A DNA stretch of 64,000 nucleotides from CAG-533 sp022779465 (GCA_022779465.1 JALFTB010000018.1:1-64000); one strand, 5' to 3'. Shown: positions 17,456-26,527, numbered from the stretch's first letter. A program made the numbers and translations. Notes: generated by a model from the sequence alone, not told the origin.

Positions 17456-19760
17456 TGTTTTCACCTCCTAGAAATGTTAAATCATTATCAAGGGTAACAA
17501 ATTCCTTATCATCTTCTTTAACGTAACATATAGATTTATATGGGCAAAATTCACAACTTAAATTTTTAAATCCATTAATTTTAGGTTTGATTTGAAAATT
17601 TCCTTGATTGATTTCTTTAATACATTCTTTTATTTTTTCTTCAGTTATATCTTTTAATTTTTCAAAATTGTCTTTATTTAATAGTTTGGCAGTACGGGCA
17701 AATCCATTTGAGGTCATTTTCATACCTTTTATATAATCGCTGTTTAGATAAGTTGGATCTAACTCGGAAATTAAGTCTTCATTATCGATTGAGTAACCTT
17801 GTAGTTTTAAATGATTTTCATATTGATTTTGTTCTGATTTATTTAAGTCATAATTAATATTTGGTTTTAAGATATGCTCTAGATATATTCCAACAATATT
17901 GGAGTTTGGATATAATGTTTTGATTAAATAAGCATAAGTTGGTAATTGAAGATTTAAACCATATTTAGCTAGTCTTAAGTCAACATCTGGAGTACCAGTT
18001 TTATAATCGATGATGACTATATTGTTTTTATAATGCATTATTTTATCTACGATTCCAACAAAAGGAATGTCTTCTACTGTTGTTTGAATTAATTTTTCAC
18101 ATTCAACTTCTTGATATTTAGAAATGTTATTTAAACTTTTAATATGTGGTATAGCGTCTTTTAATTCATTTAAAACTTTATCTAAAAAGACTTTATTTTC
18201 TTCAGTTAAAGTTATAGGGTTGTTATTAATAAACTCTTCTTTTGATTTGTTAAAATCAAATCCTTCTTTATACATTTCTGATAAAATATAATGACATATT
18301 GAACCTAACCAGGTGTCGTAAGTATCTTCATATGGTGTAAGTTTTAAAACATTATCACAATAATATTTAAATGGACATTCAAAGAAGGTATTCATTTTTG
18401 AGTATGATAATTTATAGCTATAATTACTTAATTTAATAATATTAAATTTATTATTGTATGTCAGATAATTATTTTCTGGATAAGTTAAATATAGGTGTTC
18501 TAGAGACTTTGTTTTAAGGTGTGATTTACTGTAATTGTCTAGAAGAATTCCTAAGTTATAGATATTACTTTTATTTGAATATATTGATTCATTGTATTCT
18601 TTATTAATTACTTTTAAATTTAAATCATCTATTAGAGAAGATGGATTTAAAATTCCACTTAAGTTTTGATTAGAATAAGTAATTGTTAGATTTTTAATAT
18701 TTTTAATAATTGTTTGCCAACTACTAACTTCATTAATATTTTTTTCATTTGTAGTTTCTAAATATTTTGGTTTTTCTTTATCATTAATAAAATCAGTATC
18801 TTTGTATATTTTAGGAATATACTCACGATTAAAATTTAAAAGATAAATATATTCATCATCATCTATTATATTATCTTTTAGATCAATTATATTAATGGCA
18901 TTATTATATTTCTGAGATGGCAATTTAGCTGCTTTAAATTCTTCTATGATGATATTTTTAATTTCTGTTATATTAGTCCAGTAATACTTGTTTAAAATAT
19001 TAATTATGATATTTTTTATTTCTTGATCTTTGATATTATTAAGTTCTTTTTGATAATTGAAAATATTATTTAAAAATGATTTGCCTATTTCTGTGTCAAA
19101 TAAGGTACTTGAATTTTTAAAGTTGACTTTTATATTATAGTTATTAAATACTCTAAGGATTGTATTTTCATTATCTTTGTTAACATTAGCTAGGTAAACT
19201 TTATTTAAATCTAAGTCTTTAGAAATAATATCATTTACAATAAATTCAATTTCATCATTTAAACTATTAAAAGAGATTACTTCATGTTCATAGTTATTAT
19301 CATTATTTAATATAATTGAAACATTGAAGTTTTCTTCCCTTAAATCATTAATTATTTTTGATAAGTATTTGTCAATGTAAGTGAAACCATAAAAATAGAT
19401 TTTTTTTCTTTTTAGAGTTTCTTTAAAATAAATATCTTTGATAATTAAATTGTTTATTTCTAAGTTTTCTTTAATTTGTAATAAGTAATTAATTTTTTTT
19501 GTTTTTGATGGTTCTAAAACATTATAGATATTATCTATATATTCTTTAGCTGTTTTAAAATTTAAGTTATAGTTATCCATTAAATATTTTATTGTTTTTT
19601 TGTTGTAGTCAAAAAAGTATGATTTTTTAAATTCATTTAATGTTAGAATTTTAATATCATACATTTTACTTTTATTATTTATATATTTAATTAATTTCTT
19701 TTTTATGTTATTAGGTATTATAAATATTATGTTGTTTTCTAAGTATTTGTCTATGTTCAT
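17448..19760 (-). CDS. addB: AddB-like nuclease subunit, shortened
   Basis: The 770-residue product has the C-terminal AddB nuclease with its iron-sulfur staple: a first cysteine in FFECPFKYYC near 465 and a CX2CX5C cluster near the end (Cys-Glu-Phe-Cys-Pro-Tyr-Lys-Ser-Ile-Cys). Between them, GIVDKIMHYKNNIVIIDYKTG holds the PD-(D/E)XK nuclease residues. The N-terminal half is a worn helicase-like region. It begins with IIFIIPNN where B. subtilis AddB (about 1166 residues) has a Walker A loop, so no ATP site is visible. Position directly before addA and the cluster spacing support the call. GGTGAT is the ribosome binding site. Confidence 0.85.
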   Translation of the reverse strand: MNIDKYLENNIIFIIPNNIKKKLIKYINNKSKMYDIKILTLNEFKKSYFFDYNKKTIKYLMDNYNLNFKTAKEYIDNIYNVLEPSKTKKINYLLQIKENLEINNLIIKDIYFKETLKRKKIYFYGFTYIDKYLSKIINDLREENFNVSIILNNDNNYEHEVISFNSLNDEIEFIVNDIISKDLDLNKVYLANVNKDNENTILRVFNNYNIKVNFKNSSTLFDTEIGKSFLNNIFNYQKELNNIKDQEIKNIIINILNKYYWTNITEIKNIIIEEFKAAKLPSQKYNNAINIIDLKDNIIDDDEYIYLLNFNREYIPKIYKDTDFINDKEKPKYLETTNEKNINEVSSWQTIIKNIKNLTITYSNQNLSGILNPSSLIDDLNLKVINKEYNESIYSNKSNIYNLGILLDNYSKSHLKTKSLEHLYLTYPENNYLTYNNKFNIIKLSNYSYKLSYSKMNTFFECPFKYYCDNVLKLTPYEDTYDTWLGSICHYILSEMYKEGFDFNKSKEEFINNNPITLTEENKVFLDKVLNELKDAIPHIKSLNNISKYQEVECEKLIQTTVEDIPFVGIVDKIMHYKNNIVIIDYKTGTPDVDLRLAKYGLNLQLPTYAYLIKTLYPNSNIVGIYLEHILKPNINYDLNKSEQNQYENHLKLQGYSIDNEDLISELDPTYLNSDYIKGMKMTSNGFARTAKLLNKDNFEKLKDITEEKIKECIKEINQGNFQIKPKINGFKNLSCEFCPYKSICYVKEDDKEFVTLDNDLTFLGGENND

Positions 19761-19785
19761 TTAATCACCACATTAATTATATCAT

Positions 19786-19814
19786 TAAAAAAAATAACCT
19801 TATAGTTATTTTTT
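19786..19814 (-). terminator. Terminator of the 22471-19806 operon
   Basis: On the minus strand AAATAAC and GTTATTT flank a six-base loop, followed by a long T run. The same hairpin reads reasonably on both strands. Confidence 0.75.
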
Positions 19815-20096
19815 CTCTTTTTTCTCTTTTTGTTTTAACATTTTTTTAGAATTTTGGACTCTTAAATACATTGATAAACTTTTATCAAATGAAACAGCAA
19901 GATTTTCTGGTGATATTTCATATCTTTGTGCCATGTTTATAATAGCATCGGCAACTTCATCTTTTTCATTTGTATTTAATTTATGTAATGCCCAATCATC
20001 TTTATTTGTAAATCCTTGTGCTAGAGCATCTTCTGTATCTTTTTTCTGTAATACTTTTAATTCTAATTCTAAATCTTTGATGTCAATTTGTTTCAT
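19806..20096 (-). CDS. Small conserved-looking hypothetical protein
   Basis: A 96-residue soluble protein, acidic in the first half and ending in a lysine-rich tail (KQKEKKEKK). The predicted content is mostly helical, with MKQIDIKDLELELKVLQ at the start. The frame runs upstream into vanY, but AGGAGGG sits five bases before the ATG at 20096, which fixes the start. It is the last gene of a four-gene operon and ends in the operon terminator. I do not recognise a family. Confidence 0.7.
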   Translation of the reverse strand: MKQIDIKDLELELKVLQKKDTEDALAQGFTNKDDWALHKLNTNEKDEVADAIINMAQRYEISPENLAVSFDKSLSMYLRVQNSKKMLKQKEKKEKK

Positions 20097-20104
20097 AAAC
20101 CCTC

Positions 20105-21055
20105 CTAATTTGGATATTCTGATTTTAATCCGAAGTATTCTTCCATGGTTATCCAATTACCATTATTATATAATTTTTTAGCTAAATCTTTACCGACATA
20201 TCTTATATGCCATGGTTCAAAGATGTATCCAGTTTTATCTGTTGAGTTTTCTGGATATCTTAAAATATATCCGTATAGATAACAATTATTTTTTACCCAT
20301 TTACCTTCAGCAGTATCTTTAAAAGCGGTTGTTATTGTGTTTAAATCAAATGCTAAACCAGTTTGATGTTCTGAATTTCCTGGTCTTGCTGATGATTTGT
20401 CAGCTGCTGCTTTACCTTTTCTTTTAACATAACTGTTATATAAATCTTTTTGATAATCATATGAGCGATATCCACTTTGAGCCCATAAGTTTAATCCGAC
20501 AGCTTTAGAATCACTTAACATATCTTTCCATGCATTATATGCATCTTTATCTAATGGTTCTTTAGCAAAGCCAGAAGAAGGAACTGATTTCCAGACATTT
20601 TTAGGTTTCCAGGTGCTTGGCAAATCATATGTTTTATTAACAATTAAATAGCCGTCAACGTAGTAAGCACCATCTTTATACGTTATTTGATAACCTTTAC
20701 TAGAAGTACCAACATACTTTCCATTTGAACTTGTATTGTCACTTTTTTTAGTTGTCTTAGTTGTTTGATTTGATGTCGTTGTAGTAGTTGTAGTGTTACT
20801 TGATGTCGTTGTACTTGTAGTGGTTGTTAATGTTGTAGTTGATGGTTTTTTATATTCATTTTTTTTATCATCACATTTTTTTATCATTCCAAATAATAAT
20901 ATGTAAATAATTAATAAAATAATTATAGTAAATAATAATCTTATATTAAATTTTTTCTTTCTGATATGTTTTAATTTTAAGATAGTTAAATAGATTATTC
21001 CGAGTAAAACAAATCCTATAAATAAATATATTTGTAAATTACTTTCTAGACACAT
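20105..21055 (-). CDS. VanY-type D-alanyl-D-alanine carboxypeptidase, membrane anchored
   Basis: A 316-residue protein with two hydrophobic segments (about 9-26 and 39-59), a threonine- and serine-rich linker at about 72-110 (nearly all T and S), and a C-terminal M15B peptidase. The zinc and catalytic residues are visible in SGYRSY, SEHQTGLAFDL (His and Asp ligands) and EPWHIRYVG (catalytic Glu and last His ligand). It should trim the terminal D-Ala from peptidoglycan stem peptides outside the membrane. No vancomycin-resistance genes accompany it. It sits one base from the kinase gene in a four-gene operon. Confidence 0.9.
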   Translation of the reverse strand: MCLESNLQIYLFIGFVLLGIIYLTILKLKHIRKKKFNIRLLFTIIILLIIYILLFGMIKKCDDKKNEYKKPSTTTLTTTTSTTTSSNTTTTTTTSNQTTKTTKKSDNTSSNGKYVGTSSKGYQITYKDGAYYVDGYLIVNKTYDLPSTWKPKNVWKSVPSSGFAKEPLDKDAYNAWKDMLSDSKAVGLNLWAQSGYRSYDYQKDLYNSYVKRKGKAAADKSSARPGNSEHQTGLAFDLNTITTAFKDTAEGKWVKNNCYLYGYILRYPENSTDKTGYIFEPWHIRYVGKDLAKKLYNNGNWITMEEYFGLKSEYPN

Positions 21056-21056
21056 A

Positions 21057-21650
21057 TTAACCTCTATATTCTATGTTTTCTTCCTTTAATACAGGAATTG
21101 AATTAATTAATTTGTCGTAAGCTTTTTTATAATCATCGGTTGCTATTTTAATTTTATGAATTGATTTATATTTTATGTTGTCAATAAGTTTTAAATATTC
21201 TTCTTGTTGTTTAACACTACTTTCAATACTAAATTTTTGATATTGATGATGCTGTCTTACTAAACGTTTTTCATATAATGATGTGTCTTTTAAGTATAAA
21301 ACTACAAAATAAATATTAAAATCTAATTCTGAAAGTTTTCTTACTAATCTTTCATATACATCATCGAAACTATAATCTTTATAACCTAATTTTGTATAAA
21401 CTTCTTCGGTAAAAAATGTACGATCAAATAATAAATTTAATTCAGTTTCTTCTAATGTTTCCATATAATTTAATAGACTTAAATACATAGTTTTATTTTT
21501 TTGATATCCGGTTTTAGTTTTGTCTTTTATTCCGGTTAATCTGTATAAATTAGAAGATGATAGATTATCTCTTAAGAAGTTAGCCATAGTACTTTTTCCA
21601 ACTCCTTGTGGACCTTCTATTATTATGATGTTTCCTCTTGAATTTTTCAT
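21057..21650 (-). CDS. P-loop kinase, deoxynucleoside/thymidylate kinase-like
   Basis: A 197-residue P-loop NTPase. GPQGVGKST near residue 13 is a good Walker A motif. DRTFFTEEVY near 83 corresponds to the DR(S/T) motif of dNK and TMP kinase families, and RLVRQHHQYQKF near 130 looks like the arginine-bearing lid. A deoxynucleoside or nucleoside monophosphate substrate is likely but not fixed by sequence. AGGAGG lies five bases before the ATG, which overlaps the stop of the upstream gene by four bases. Confidence 0.75.
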   Translation of the reverse strand: MKNSRGNIIIIEGPQGVGKSTMANFLRDNLSSSNLYRLTGIKDKTKTGYQKNKTMYLSLLNYMETLEETELNLLFDRTFFTEEVYTKLGYKDYSFDDVYERLVRKLSELDFNIYFVVLYLKDTSLYEKRLVRQHHQYQKFSIESSVKQQEEYLKLIDNIKYKSIHKIKIATDDYKKAYDKLINSIPVLKEENIEYRG

Positions 21651-22471
21651 TTTACCTCCTCAAATTCGATATCGTTATCTTTTAAAAATTTTATAATTGT
21701 TTGACTATTAATTGATATACCTAAACTCATATTAAAGTCATCTCCTGGTATAGTACTTTTAATGATATTAGTGCCTGCTAGCATTCCTAAAACATTACCA
21801 TCTTTATTTAATAGAACACCACCTTGGGTACCAGTTATTACTTCATTAGATGTTTCAATCATTGAAAGGTTATCTTGTTTATCAATAATGTTTCTTGTAA
21901 TCATTCCTTCAGTAGGAAACACAGGAAAATTCATAACTTCATTGGTAGATATTATTCTTTTGCTTTCTTGATCATATTCAAAGGTTTTATATTCTGGAAA
22001 AGCAAATCCTAAATTACATACTGATGTTCCTATATCGATTGGTTTGTTAACAAATTTAGGAAATTCATCAACTAAAATATTTTTTTTATTTTCGATTTTA
22101 ACGATTGCTAAATCTAAATATGGATGTTTGATAATATTTAGTTTTCCTGGATTTTTAGCAATATCTATAATGACATTGTGAATTCCAACTATTGAATTAT
22201 CTTTAATACCATATTTTTCTTCAATTTTTTTCTTTTGTCTTTCTTTTGGAGCATTATCTATTTCATTTAAAATATTAGGAAATACTTCATTATTATCATC
22301 TTCAATTAAAAATAATTCAGCATTTGTTAATGTTGTTAAGATATCACCATTTTTATTTAATACTATTAATGTAGATAAGCTATTAACAATACTTTTATCT
22401 TTATAAATTAGTTTACCTGTTATCAGGGGTCTTATATATTGTAATCCTTTTTTGATTGCATTTCTGAACAT
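21647..22471 (-). CDS. Trypsin-fold protein lacking catalytic His and Ser (pseudoprotease)
   Basis: A 274-residue HtrA/trypsin-like domain with no PDZ domain, membrane segment or signal peptide. The strand that normally carries the catalytic His reads NGDILTTLTNAELFL, with Thr49 where ILTTxH has its His. The Asp position is kept (YLDLAIVKI, Asp120). The Ser loop reads TGTQGGVLLNKDG, with Gln216 in place of Ser in the usual GNSGG. It therefore probably binds rather than cuts. It heads a four-gene operon with the kinase, VanY and the small protein. GGTGAGA precedes the ATG and TATAAT lies about 15 bases further upstream. Confidence 0.8.
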   Translation of the reverse strand: MFRNAIKKGLQYIRPLITGKLIYKDKSIVNSLSTLIVLNKNGDILTTLTNAELFLIEDDNNEVFPNILNEIDNAPKERQKKKIEEKYGIKDNSIVGIHNVIIDIAKNPGKLNIIKHPYLDLAIVKIENKKNILVDEFPKFVNKPIDIGTSVCNLGFAFPEYKTFEYDQESKRIISTNEVMNFPVFPTEGMITRNIIDKQDNLSMIETSNEVITGTQGGVLLNKDGNVLGMLAGTNIIKSTIPGDDFNMSLGISINSQTIIKFLKDNDIEFEEVK

Positions 22472-22502
22472 AGTCTCACCATATTAATTATATCACAGGG
22501 CA

Positions 22503-22533
22503 TAAAAAAAGACACTATTTTGCAGTATCTTTG
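22503..22533 (-). terminator. Terminator of the small membrane protein gene
   Basis: On the minus strand AGATACT and AGTGTCT form a stem with one G-U pair, followed by seven Ts. The hairpin overlaps the last codons. Confidence 0.75.
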
Positions 22534-22697
22534 ATGATTTTGATTAATCCAATTACTTCTATAATTAAAGACATTAAAATAATTGATATATTAAGATTAT
22601 CGCTTGTATCCATATTATGATTTATTATAATAGAAACTATTAATAATAATAGTCCTGAAATTAAAATTATTAAACCTAAATTACTACTTTTTTCCAT
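22515..22697 (-). CDS. Small two-helix membrane protein
   Basis: A 60-residue protein with two hydrophobic helices (about 8-25 and 37-54) joined by a short polar loop. An earlier in-frame ATG at 22727 lies upstream of a TATACT -10 box (22723-22718), so it would not be in the transcript; the ATG at 22697 follows GGATAGTGA. No family recognised. It is a single-gene unit with its own terminator. Confidence 0.55.
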   Translation of the reverse strand: MEKSSNLGLIILISGLLLLIVSIIINHNMDTSDNLNISIILMSLIIEVIGLIKIIKDTAK

Positions 22698-22777
22698 TAC
22701 ATTCACTATCCAAATAAAGTATATCACTTTAAAATATAATGTCTATTCTTATTTTTAATTTAAATGTAAAGTTTTTG

Positions 22778-22806
22778 TTGAACTTTATAAATGTGAATGT
22801 TATAAT
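22778..22806 (+). promoter_or_regulatory. Promoter of the gene at 22854
   Basis: TTGAAC at 22778-22783 and TATAAT at 22801-22806 with a 17-base spacer. The short leader holds a small GGCTTTAGCC hairpin at 22816-22825. Confidence 0.85.
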
Positions 22807-22853
22807 GGGTTTCAGGCTTTAGCCGGAGAATATAGATGGGTGGAGATGGTTAT

Positions 22854-23177
22854 ATGAAAACTTTTTATGCTTTAGGTTATGAAACTGAAACTGGTGTTAA
22901 ATACTATAAATTAAGACTTGCTAAAGATAAGGAAGTAGGTATTTATTGCCAAAGATGTGATGATTTAACATTAGAATTAATGACAAAAAGAGATATAAAT
23001 GAAATCGTGAGAGGAATAAGAAGTGATAGTCCTTTAGGATTAGTTCCTATAACTAGCGTTTCTCAAAAAAAGATGATGAAAGAAGATCTTGAAACTATTT
23101 TAGAAAATTCTGAACAATATGTGGGAACTATAATTGATAACATTGCATTTGGCAAAAAGCGTGGATTTTCTGTTTAA
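22854..23177 (+). CDS. Hypothetical small soluble protein
   Basis: A 107-residue protein with an N-terminal beta-rich part (FYALGYETETGVKYYKLRLA), a Cys-x2-Cys pair in IYCQRCDD, and a helical C-terminal half. An in-frame ATG at 22836 precedes it, but GGTGGAG at 22839-22845 is well placed for the ATG at 22854. The two cysteines could bind metal, but two ligands alone do not show that. It has its own consensus promoter and terminator, so it is expressed separately from htpG. Family unknown. Confidence 0.65.
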   Translation: MKTFYALGYETETGVKYYKLRLAKDKEVGIYCQRCDDLTLELMTKRDINEIVRGIRSDSPLGLVPITSVSQKKMMKEDLETILENSEQYVGTIIDNIAFGKKRGFSV

Positions 23178-23197
23178 TACTCTTTAGGAGTATTTTT
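23176..23197 (+). terminator. Terminator before htpG
   Basis: AATACTC and GAGTATT flank a TTTAG loop and are followed by a T run. Confidence 0.8.
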
Positions 23198-23209
23198 TAT
23201 TTTATTATT

Positions 23210-23236
23210 TTAGCACTTAGTGTTGACAAGTGCTAA
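23210..23236 (+). promoter_or_regulatory. CIRCE operator upstream of htpG
   Basis: TTAGCACTT, nine bases, AAGTGCTAA: a perfect nine-base inverted repeat that differs from the consensus TTAGCACTC-N9-GAGTGCTAA by one base in each arm. It covers the -35 box, so binding of an HrcA repressor would block transcription until heat or folding stress. Confidence 0.95.
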
Positions 23237-23250
23237 AAAAGGAGTATAAT
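23223..23250 (+). promoter_or_regulatory. htpG promoter
   Basis: TTGACA at 23223-23228 inside the CIRCE element and TATAAT at 23245-23250, with a 16-base spacer. Confidence 0.85.
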
Positions 23251-23277
23251 TTAAATTGTTATAGAAAAGAGGATATT

Positions 23278-25161
23278 ATGAAGAAAAAAGAATTTAAATC
23301 TTCTTCTAAAAGAGTTTTAGATTTAATGATTAATTCTATTTATACAAATAAAGAAATATTTTTGAGAGAGTTATTATCAAATGCAAGTGATGCTTTAGAT
23401 AAGTTGTCATATAAAGCTTTAACTGATAATTCTATTAATATTAATAAGGCTGATTTAGAAATTAATATTATTAGAGATAGTGATAATAGAATTCTTACTA
23501 TTAAAGATAATGGTATTGGTATGGATGCATCTGAATTAGAAAATAATTTAGGTACTATTGCTGAATCTGGTTCTTTAAGATTTAAGGAAGAAAATAAGGA
23601 ACAAAAGGATACTGAAATTATTGGTCAATTTGGTGTTGGATTTTATTCTGCTTTTATGGTAGCTAAAAAGATTGAAGTTGTTTCTAGAAAATATGGTGAA
23701 GATAAAGGTCATATTTGGACTAGTGAAGGTGCTGATGGTTATACTATTAGTGAGTGCAATACTGATGATTATGGAACTACTATTAAGTTATATTTAAAAG
23801 ATAATACTGATGATGATAATTATGATACATATTTAGATGAATATACTATTAGATCTTTAGTAACTAAATATAGTGATTATTTAAGATATCCAATTAAAAT
23901 GGAAGTACAAAATAGTAGATTAAAGGAGGGCTCAGATAAGGAATATGAAACTTATACTGAAGTTGTTACTTTAAATACTATGGTACCACTATGGAAAAAA
24001 GATAAAAAAGATATAACTGAAGATGATTACAATAATTTTTATAGTGATAAATTTATGGATTATGAAAAACCTTTAAGAGTAATTCATAGTAGTGTAGAGG
24101 GATTGGAATCATATAAATCATTAATGTTTATTCCTTCTCATGCTCCTTATGATTTTTATTTAAAAGATTATAAGAAAGGTTTAGAGCTATATACTAATGG
24201 AGTTTTAATTATGGAAAAGTGTGAAAAACTTTTACCTGATTATTATAGTTTTGTTAAGGGTGTTGTTGATTCAGCTGACTTATCTTTAAATATTTCTAGA
24301 GAGACTTTACAAAATGATAAACATGTTTTAGGTATTGCTAAAACTTTAGAAACTAAAATTCATAATGAACTAGCTGATATGCTTAAAAATGATTTTGATA
24401 ATTATAAGAAATTCTTTGAAGCATTTGGCTCTCAAATTAAATATGGTGTATATGATATGTATGGTGCCAATAAGGATAAGTTAAAAGATTTACTTATTTT
24501 CTACTCTTCTAAAAATGAGAAGATGATAACATTAGATGAATATGTTAATAACATAGAAAAAGAACAAAAGAATATTTACTATGCTTGTGGAGAAACCATT
24601 GATAAAATAAATATGCTTCCTCAAGTTGAACAAGTTAAGAATAAAAATTATGATGTATTATATTTTACTGATTATTTAGATGAATTTGTTGCTCAAGTAT
24701 TAGGAAGTTATAATGATTTAACATTTAAAAATGTTTCTGATGGTGATTTAAATCTTGATACTGAAGAAGAAAAAGAAGAATTAAAGAAAGTAAATGAAGA
24801 TAATAAAGAAGCTTTAGATTATATTAAAACTGCTTTAAATGATGAGGTAGTTGAAGTTAGATTTACAAATAAATTAACAAATCATCCAGTATGTTTAACT
24901 ACTGAAGGAAATTTAAGTGTAGAGATGCAAAAAGTTATTAATGCAATGCCAACCGATGAAAAAGTTAAAGCTAAAATGATTTTAGAAATAAATGAAAAAC
25001 ATCCAATTGCTAATAAAATCAAAGAACTTTATAAAAATAATAAAGAAGAACTTAGTGGCTATGCTAAAATATTGTATTCTGAAGCTAGATTAATTGAAGG
25101 ATTACCAATCGAAAATCCAACAGAAATATCTAATTTAATATGCGAATTAATATCCAAGTAA
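23278..25161 (+). CDS. htpG: Molecular chaperone HtpG (Hsp90)
   Basis: A 627-residue Hsp90, the usual bacterial length. The N-terminal GHKL ATPase shows LLSNASDALDKLSY near 31-44, DNGIGM, and GQFGVGFYSAFMV near 110. The middle domain has the GVVDSADLSLNISRETLQ arginine that reaches the ATP. The C-terminal dimerisation domain is present. Frame extends upstream to 23230, but that part overlaps the promoter; the ATG at 23278 follows AGAGGATA. CIRCE control predicts heat induction through HrcA. htpG is not usually in the HrcA regulon of B. subtilis, where CIRCE sites control dnaK and groE. Confidence 0.97.
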   Translation: MKKKEFKSSSKRVLDLMINSIYTNKEIFLRELLSNASDALDKLSYKALTDNSININKADLEINIIRDSDNRILTIKDNGIGMDASELENNLGTIAESGSLRFKEENKEQKDTEIIGQFGVGFYSAFMVAKKIEVVSRKYGEDKGHIWTSEGADGYTISECNTDDYGTTIKLYLKDNTDDDNYDTYLDEYTIRSLVTKYSDYLRYPIKMEVQNSRLKEGSDKEYETYTEVVTLNTMVPLWKKDKKDITEDDYNNFYSDKFMDYEKPLRVIHSSVEGLESYKSLMFIPSHAPYDFYLKDYKKGLELYTNGVLIMEKCEKLLPDYYSFVKGVVDSADLSLNISRETLQNDKHVLGIAKTLETKIHNELADMLKNDFDNYKKFFEAFGSQIKYGVYDMYGANKDKLKDLLIFYSSKNEKMITLDEYVNNIEKEQKNIYYACGETIDKINMLPQVEQVKNKNYDVLYFTDYLDEFVAQVLGSYNDLTFKNVSDGDLNLDTEEEKEELKKVNEDNKEALDYIKTALNDEVVEVRFTNKLTNHPVCLTTEGNLSVEMQKVINAMPTDEKVKAKMILEINEKHPIANKIKELYKNNKEELSGYAKILYSEARLIEGLPIENPTEISNLICELISK

Positions 25162-25176
25162 TTGGATATTTTTTCT
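25149..25176 (+). terminator. htpG terminator
   Basis: AATATCCAA and TTGGATATT form a nine-pair stem with loop GTAA and a T run. The stem includes the stop codon. Confidence 0.85.
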
Positions 25177-25231
25177 TTACAGCATATTCTAATTTAAAGC
25201 TTTTTGTGTTATATATAATGTAGGTGAAATT

Positions 25232-26527
25232 ATGAGTTTGTTTTTTTTAGTAATGGGAATTTTTTTACTAGGAATAGGGTGCTATTTTTTTATTAAAAAG
25301 CAGTTCAATATTTATATTAGATTGTTGATAGTGATTCTAGGATTATCTTTTATTTTTTTATCTATTTATAAATATGTAAGTGATAAGAAATTATTAGAAA
25401 AATATCCAGCAAGTATTAAACTTAATAAGGATACTTTTGAATATTATGATAAGGTTTATATAAATGATATATTAAATGTTAAAAATGCAGAAATAATAAC
25501 TAAAAATAAAAAGATAGATACTTTAAAATTAGGTAAACAATTAATTGAAATTAGGTATAGGGATAAAGCAAATAATATTAATTCAATTGGATTAAATATT
25601 AATGTAGTCGATACGACACCACCAAAAATTTATCATTCTTCATCTTATACGATTAAAAAGGGTAATGATTTTAATTATATGAGTAAAATAATATGTGGAG
25701 ATAATTATGATCCAAATATTGAGTGTTTAATTGAAGGAGATTATGATGTTAATACCTCGGGAACTTATAATTTAAATTTTGTAAGTACGGATATGAATGG
25801 TAACAAGACTGTTAGCCCTTTTAAACTTTATGTTAAAGATAGATTAACGTCTTCATCTGGTGGTGGAGGAAGCTATACTCCAAGAACTAAACCTATTGAA
25901 GAGTTTATTACTAATTATAAAAATGATAAAAATTTAATTGGAATAGATGTATCTTCTTGGCAAGGTGATGTTGATTATGAAAAGGTTAAGAGCAGTGGGG
26001 TATCTTTTGTAATTGTTAGAGTTGGTTTTGCTAATTCTGATGGAATATGTAAAATTGATAGTAAATTTAAACAAAACTTAGAAAATGCTAAAAAAGCAGG
26101 TTTAAAAGTTGGTGCATATTTTTATTCTAAAGCTAAGTCAGTTAAAATGGCTAAAGAACATGCTAAATGGGTTGTAGAACAGCTTGATGGAGCAAAGTTA
26201 GATCTTCCAATATCATTTGATTGGGAATGTTGGAGTAATTTTAATGAATATCATATTAGTTATGTAGGATTAAATTTAATTGCTCAAAGTTTCATGAATG
26301 AAGTTGAAAAACATGGGTATGTGGGAATGAATTATGGTAGTGCTTCATATTTAGAAAAAATGTGGGATACTAGTGCATCACTTATTTGGATGGCTCATTA
26401 CACGAAAAAAACAGATTATGAAAAAGAGTATTATATATGGCAGGTAACAGATAGAGGTATAGTTCCGGGTATTGATGCATATGTTGATTTAAATGTATTA
26501 TATTTAAGTGAGGACGGTAAATTATGA
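25232..26527 (+). CDS. Membrane-anchored GH25 lysozyme with Ig-like domain
   Basis: A 431-residue protein with two N-terminal membrane helices (about 2-21 and 27-47), an immunoglobulin-like domain at about 60-205 (DTTPPKI and the YDVNTSGTYNLNFVSTDMNGN strand pattern), a glycine-serine linker (SSSGGGGS) and a GH25 muramidase from about 235. The catalytic residues are visible in GIDVSSWQG (Asp), ISFDWEC (Asp and Glu) and the final GIDAYVDLNV. It should cut glycan strands of peptidoglycan while tethered to the cell. AGGTGA precedes the ATG by six bases. Its stop overlaps the next gene start by four bases. Confidence 0.9.
   Translation: MSLFFLVMGIFLLGIGCYFFIKKQFNIYIRLLIVILGLSFIFLSIYKYVSDKKLLEKYPASIKLNKDTFEYYDKVYINDILNVKNAEIITKNKKIDTLKLGKQLIEIRYRDKANNINSIGLNINVVDTTPPKIYHSSSYTIKKGNDFNYMSKIICGDNYDPNIECLIEGDYDVNTSGTYNLNFVSTDMNGNKTVSPFKLYVKDRLTSSSGGGGSYTPRTKPIEEFITNYKNDKNLIGIDVSSWQGDVDYEKVKSSGVSFVIVRVGFANSDGICKIDSKFKQNLENAKKAGLKVGAYFYSKAKSVKMAKEHAKWVVEQLDGAKLDLPISFDWECWSNFNEYHISYVGLNLIAQSFMNEVEKHGYVGMNYGSASYLEKMWDTSASLIWMAHYTKKTDYEKEYYIWQVTDRGIVPGIDAYVDLNVLYLSEDGKL

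Noticed and set aside
17205..17471. Antisense frame of 88 codons on the plus strand opposite addA
   Set aside because: It is the complement of the Walker A region of addA, has no ribosome binding site and no family resemblance. Similar shadow frames at 2575, 11264, 19933, 21762, 28999, 30120, 32511, 34287, 38947, 51465, 53871, 57806, 59124 and 59789 were also left out.
20000..21055. Thr-rich stretch in VanY as a tandem DNA repeat
   Set aside because: It is a low-complexity linker of mixed Thr and Ser codons and is typical of cell-wall spanning regions.
20105..21055. Vancomycin resistance cluster
   Set aside because: Only a VanY-type carboxypeptidase is present; no VanH, VanA/B-type ligase, VanX or VanRS genes are visible.
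22816..22825. GGCTTTAGCC in the leader of the gene at 22854 as a riboswitch
   Set aside because: It is a four-pair hairpin with a two-base loop at most, and I could match it to no known riboswitch class.
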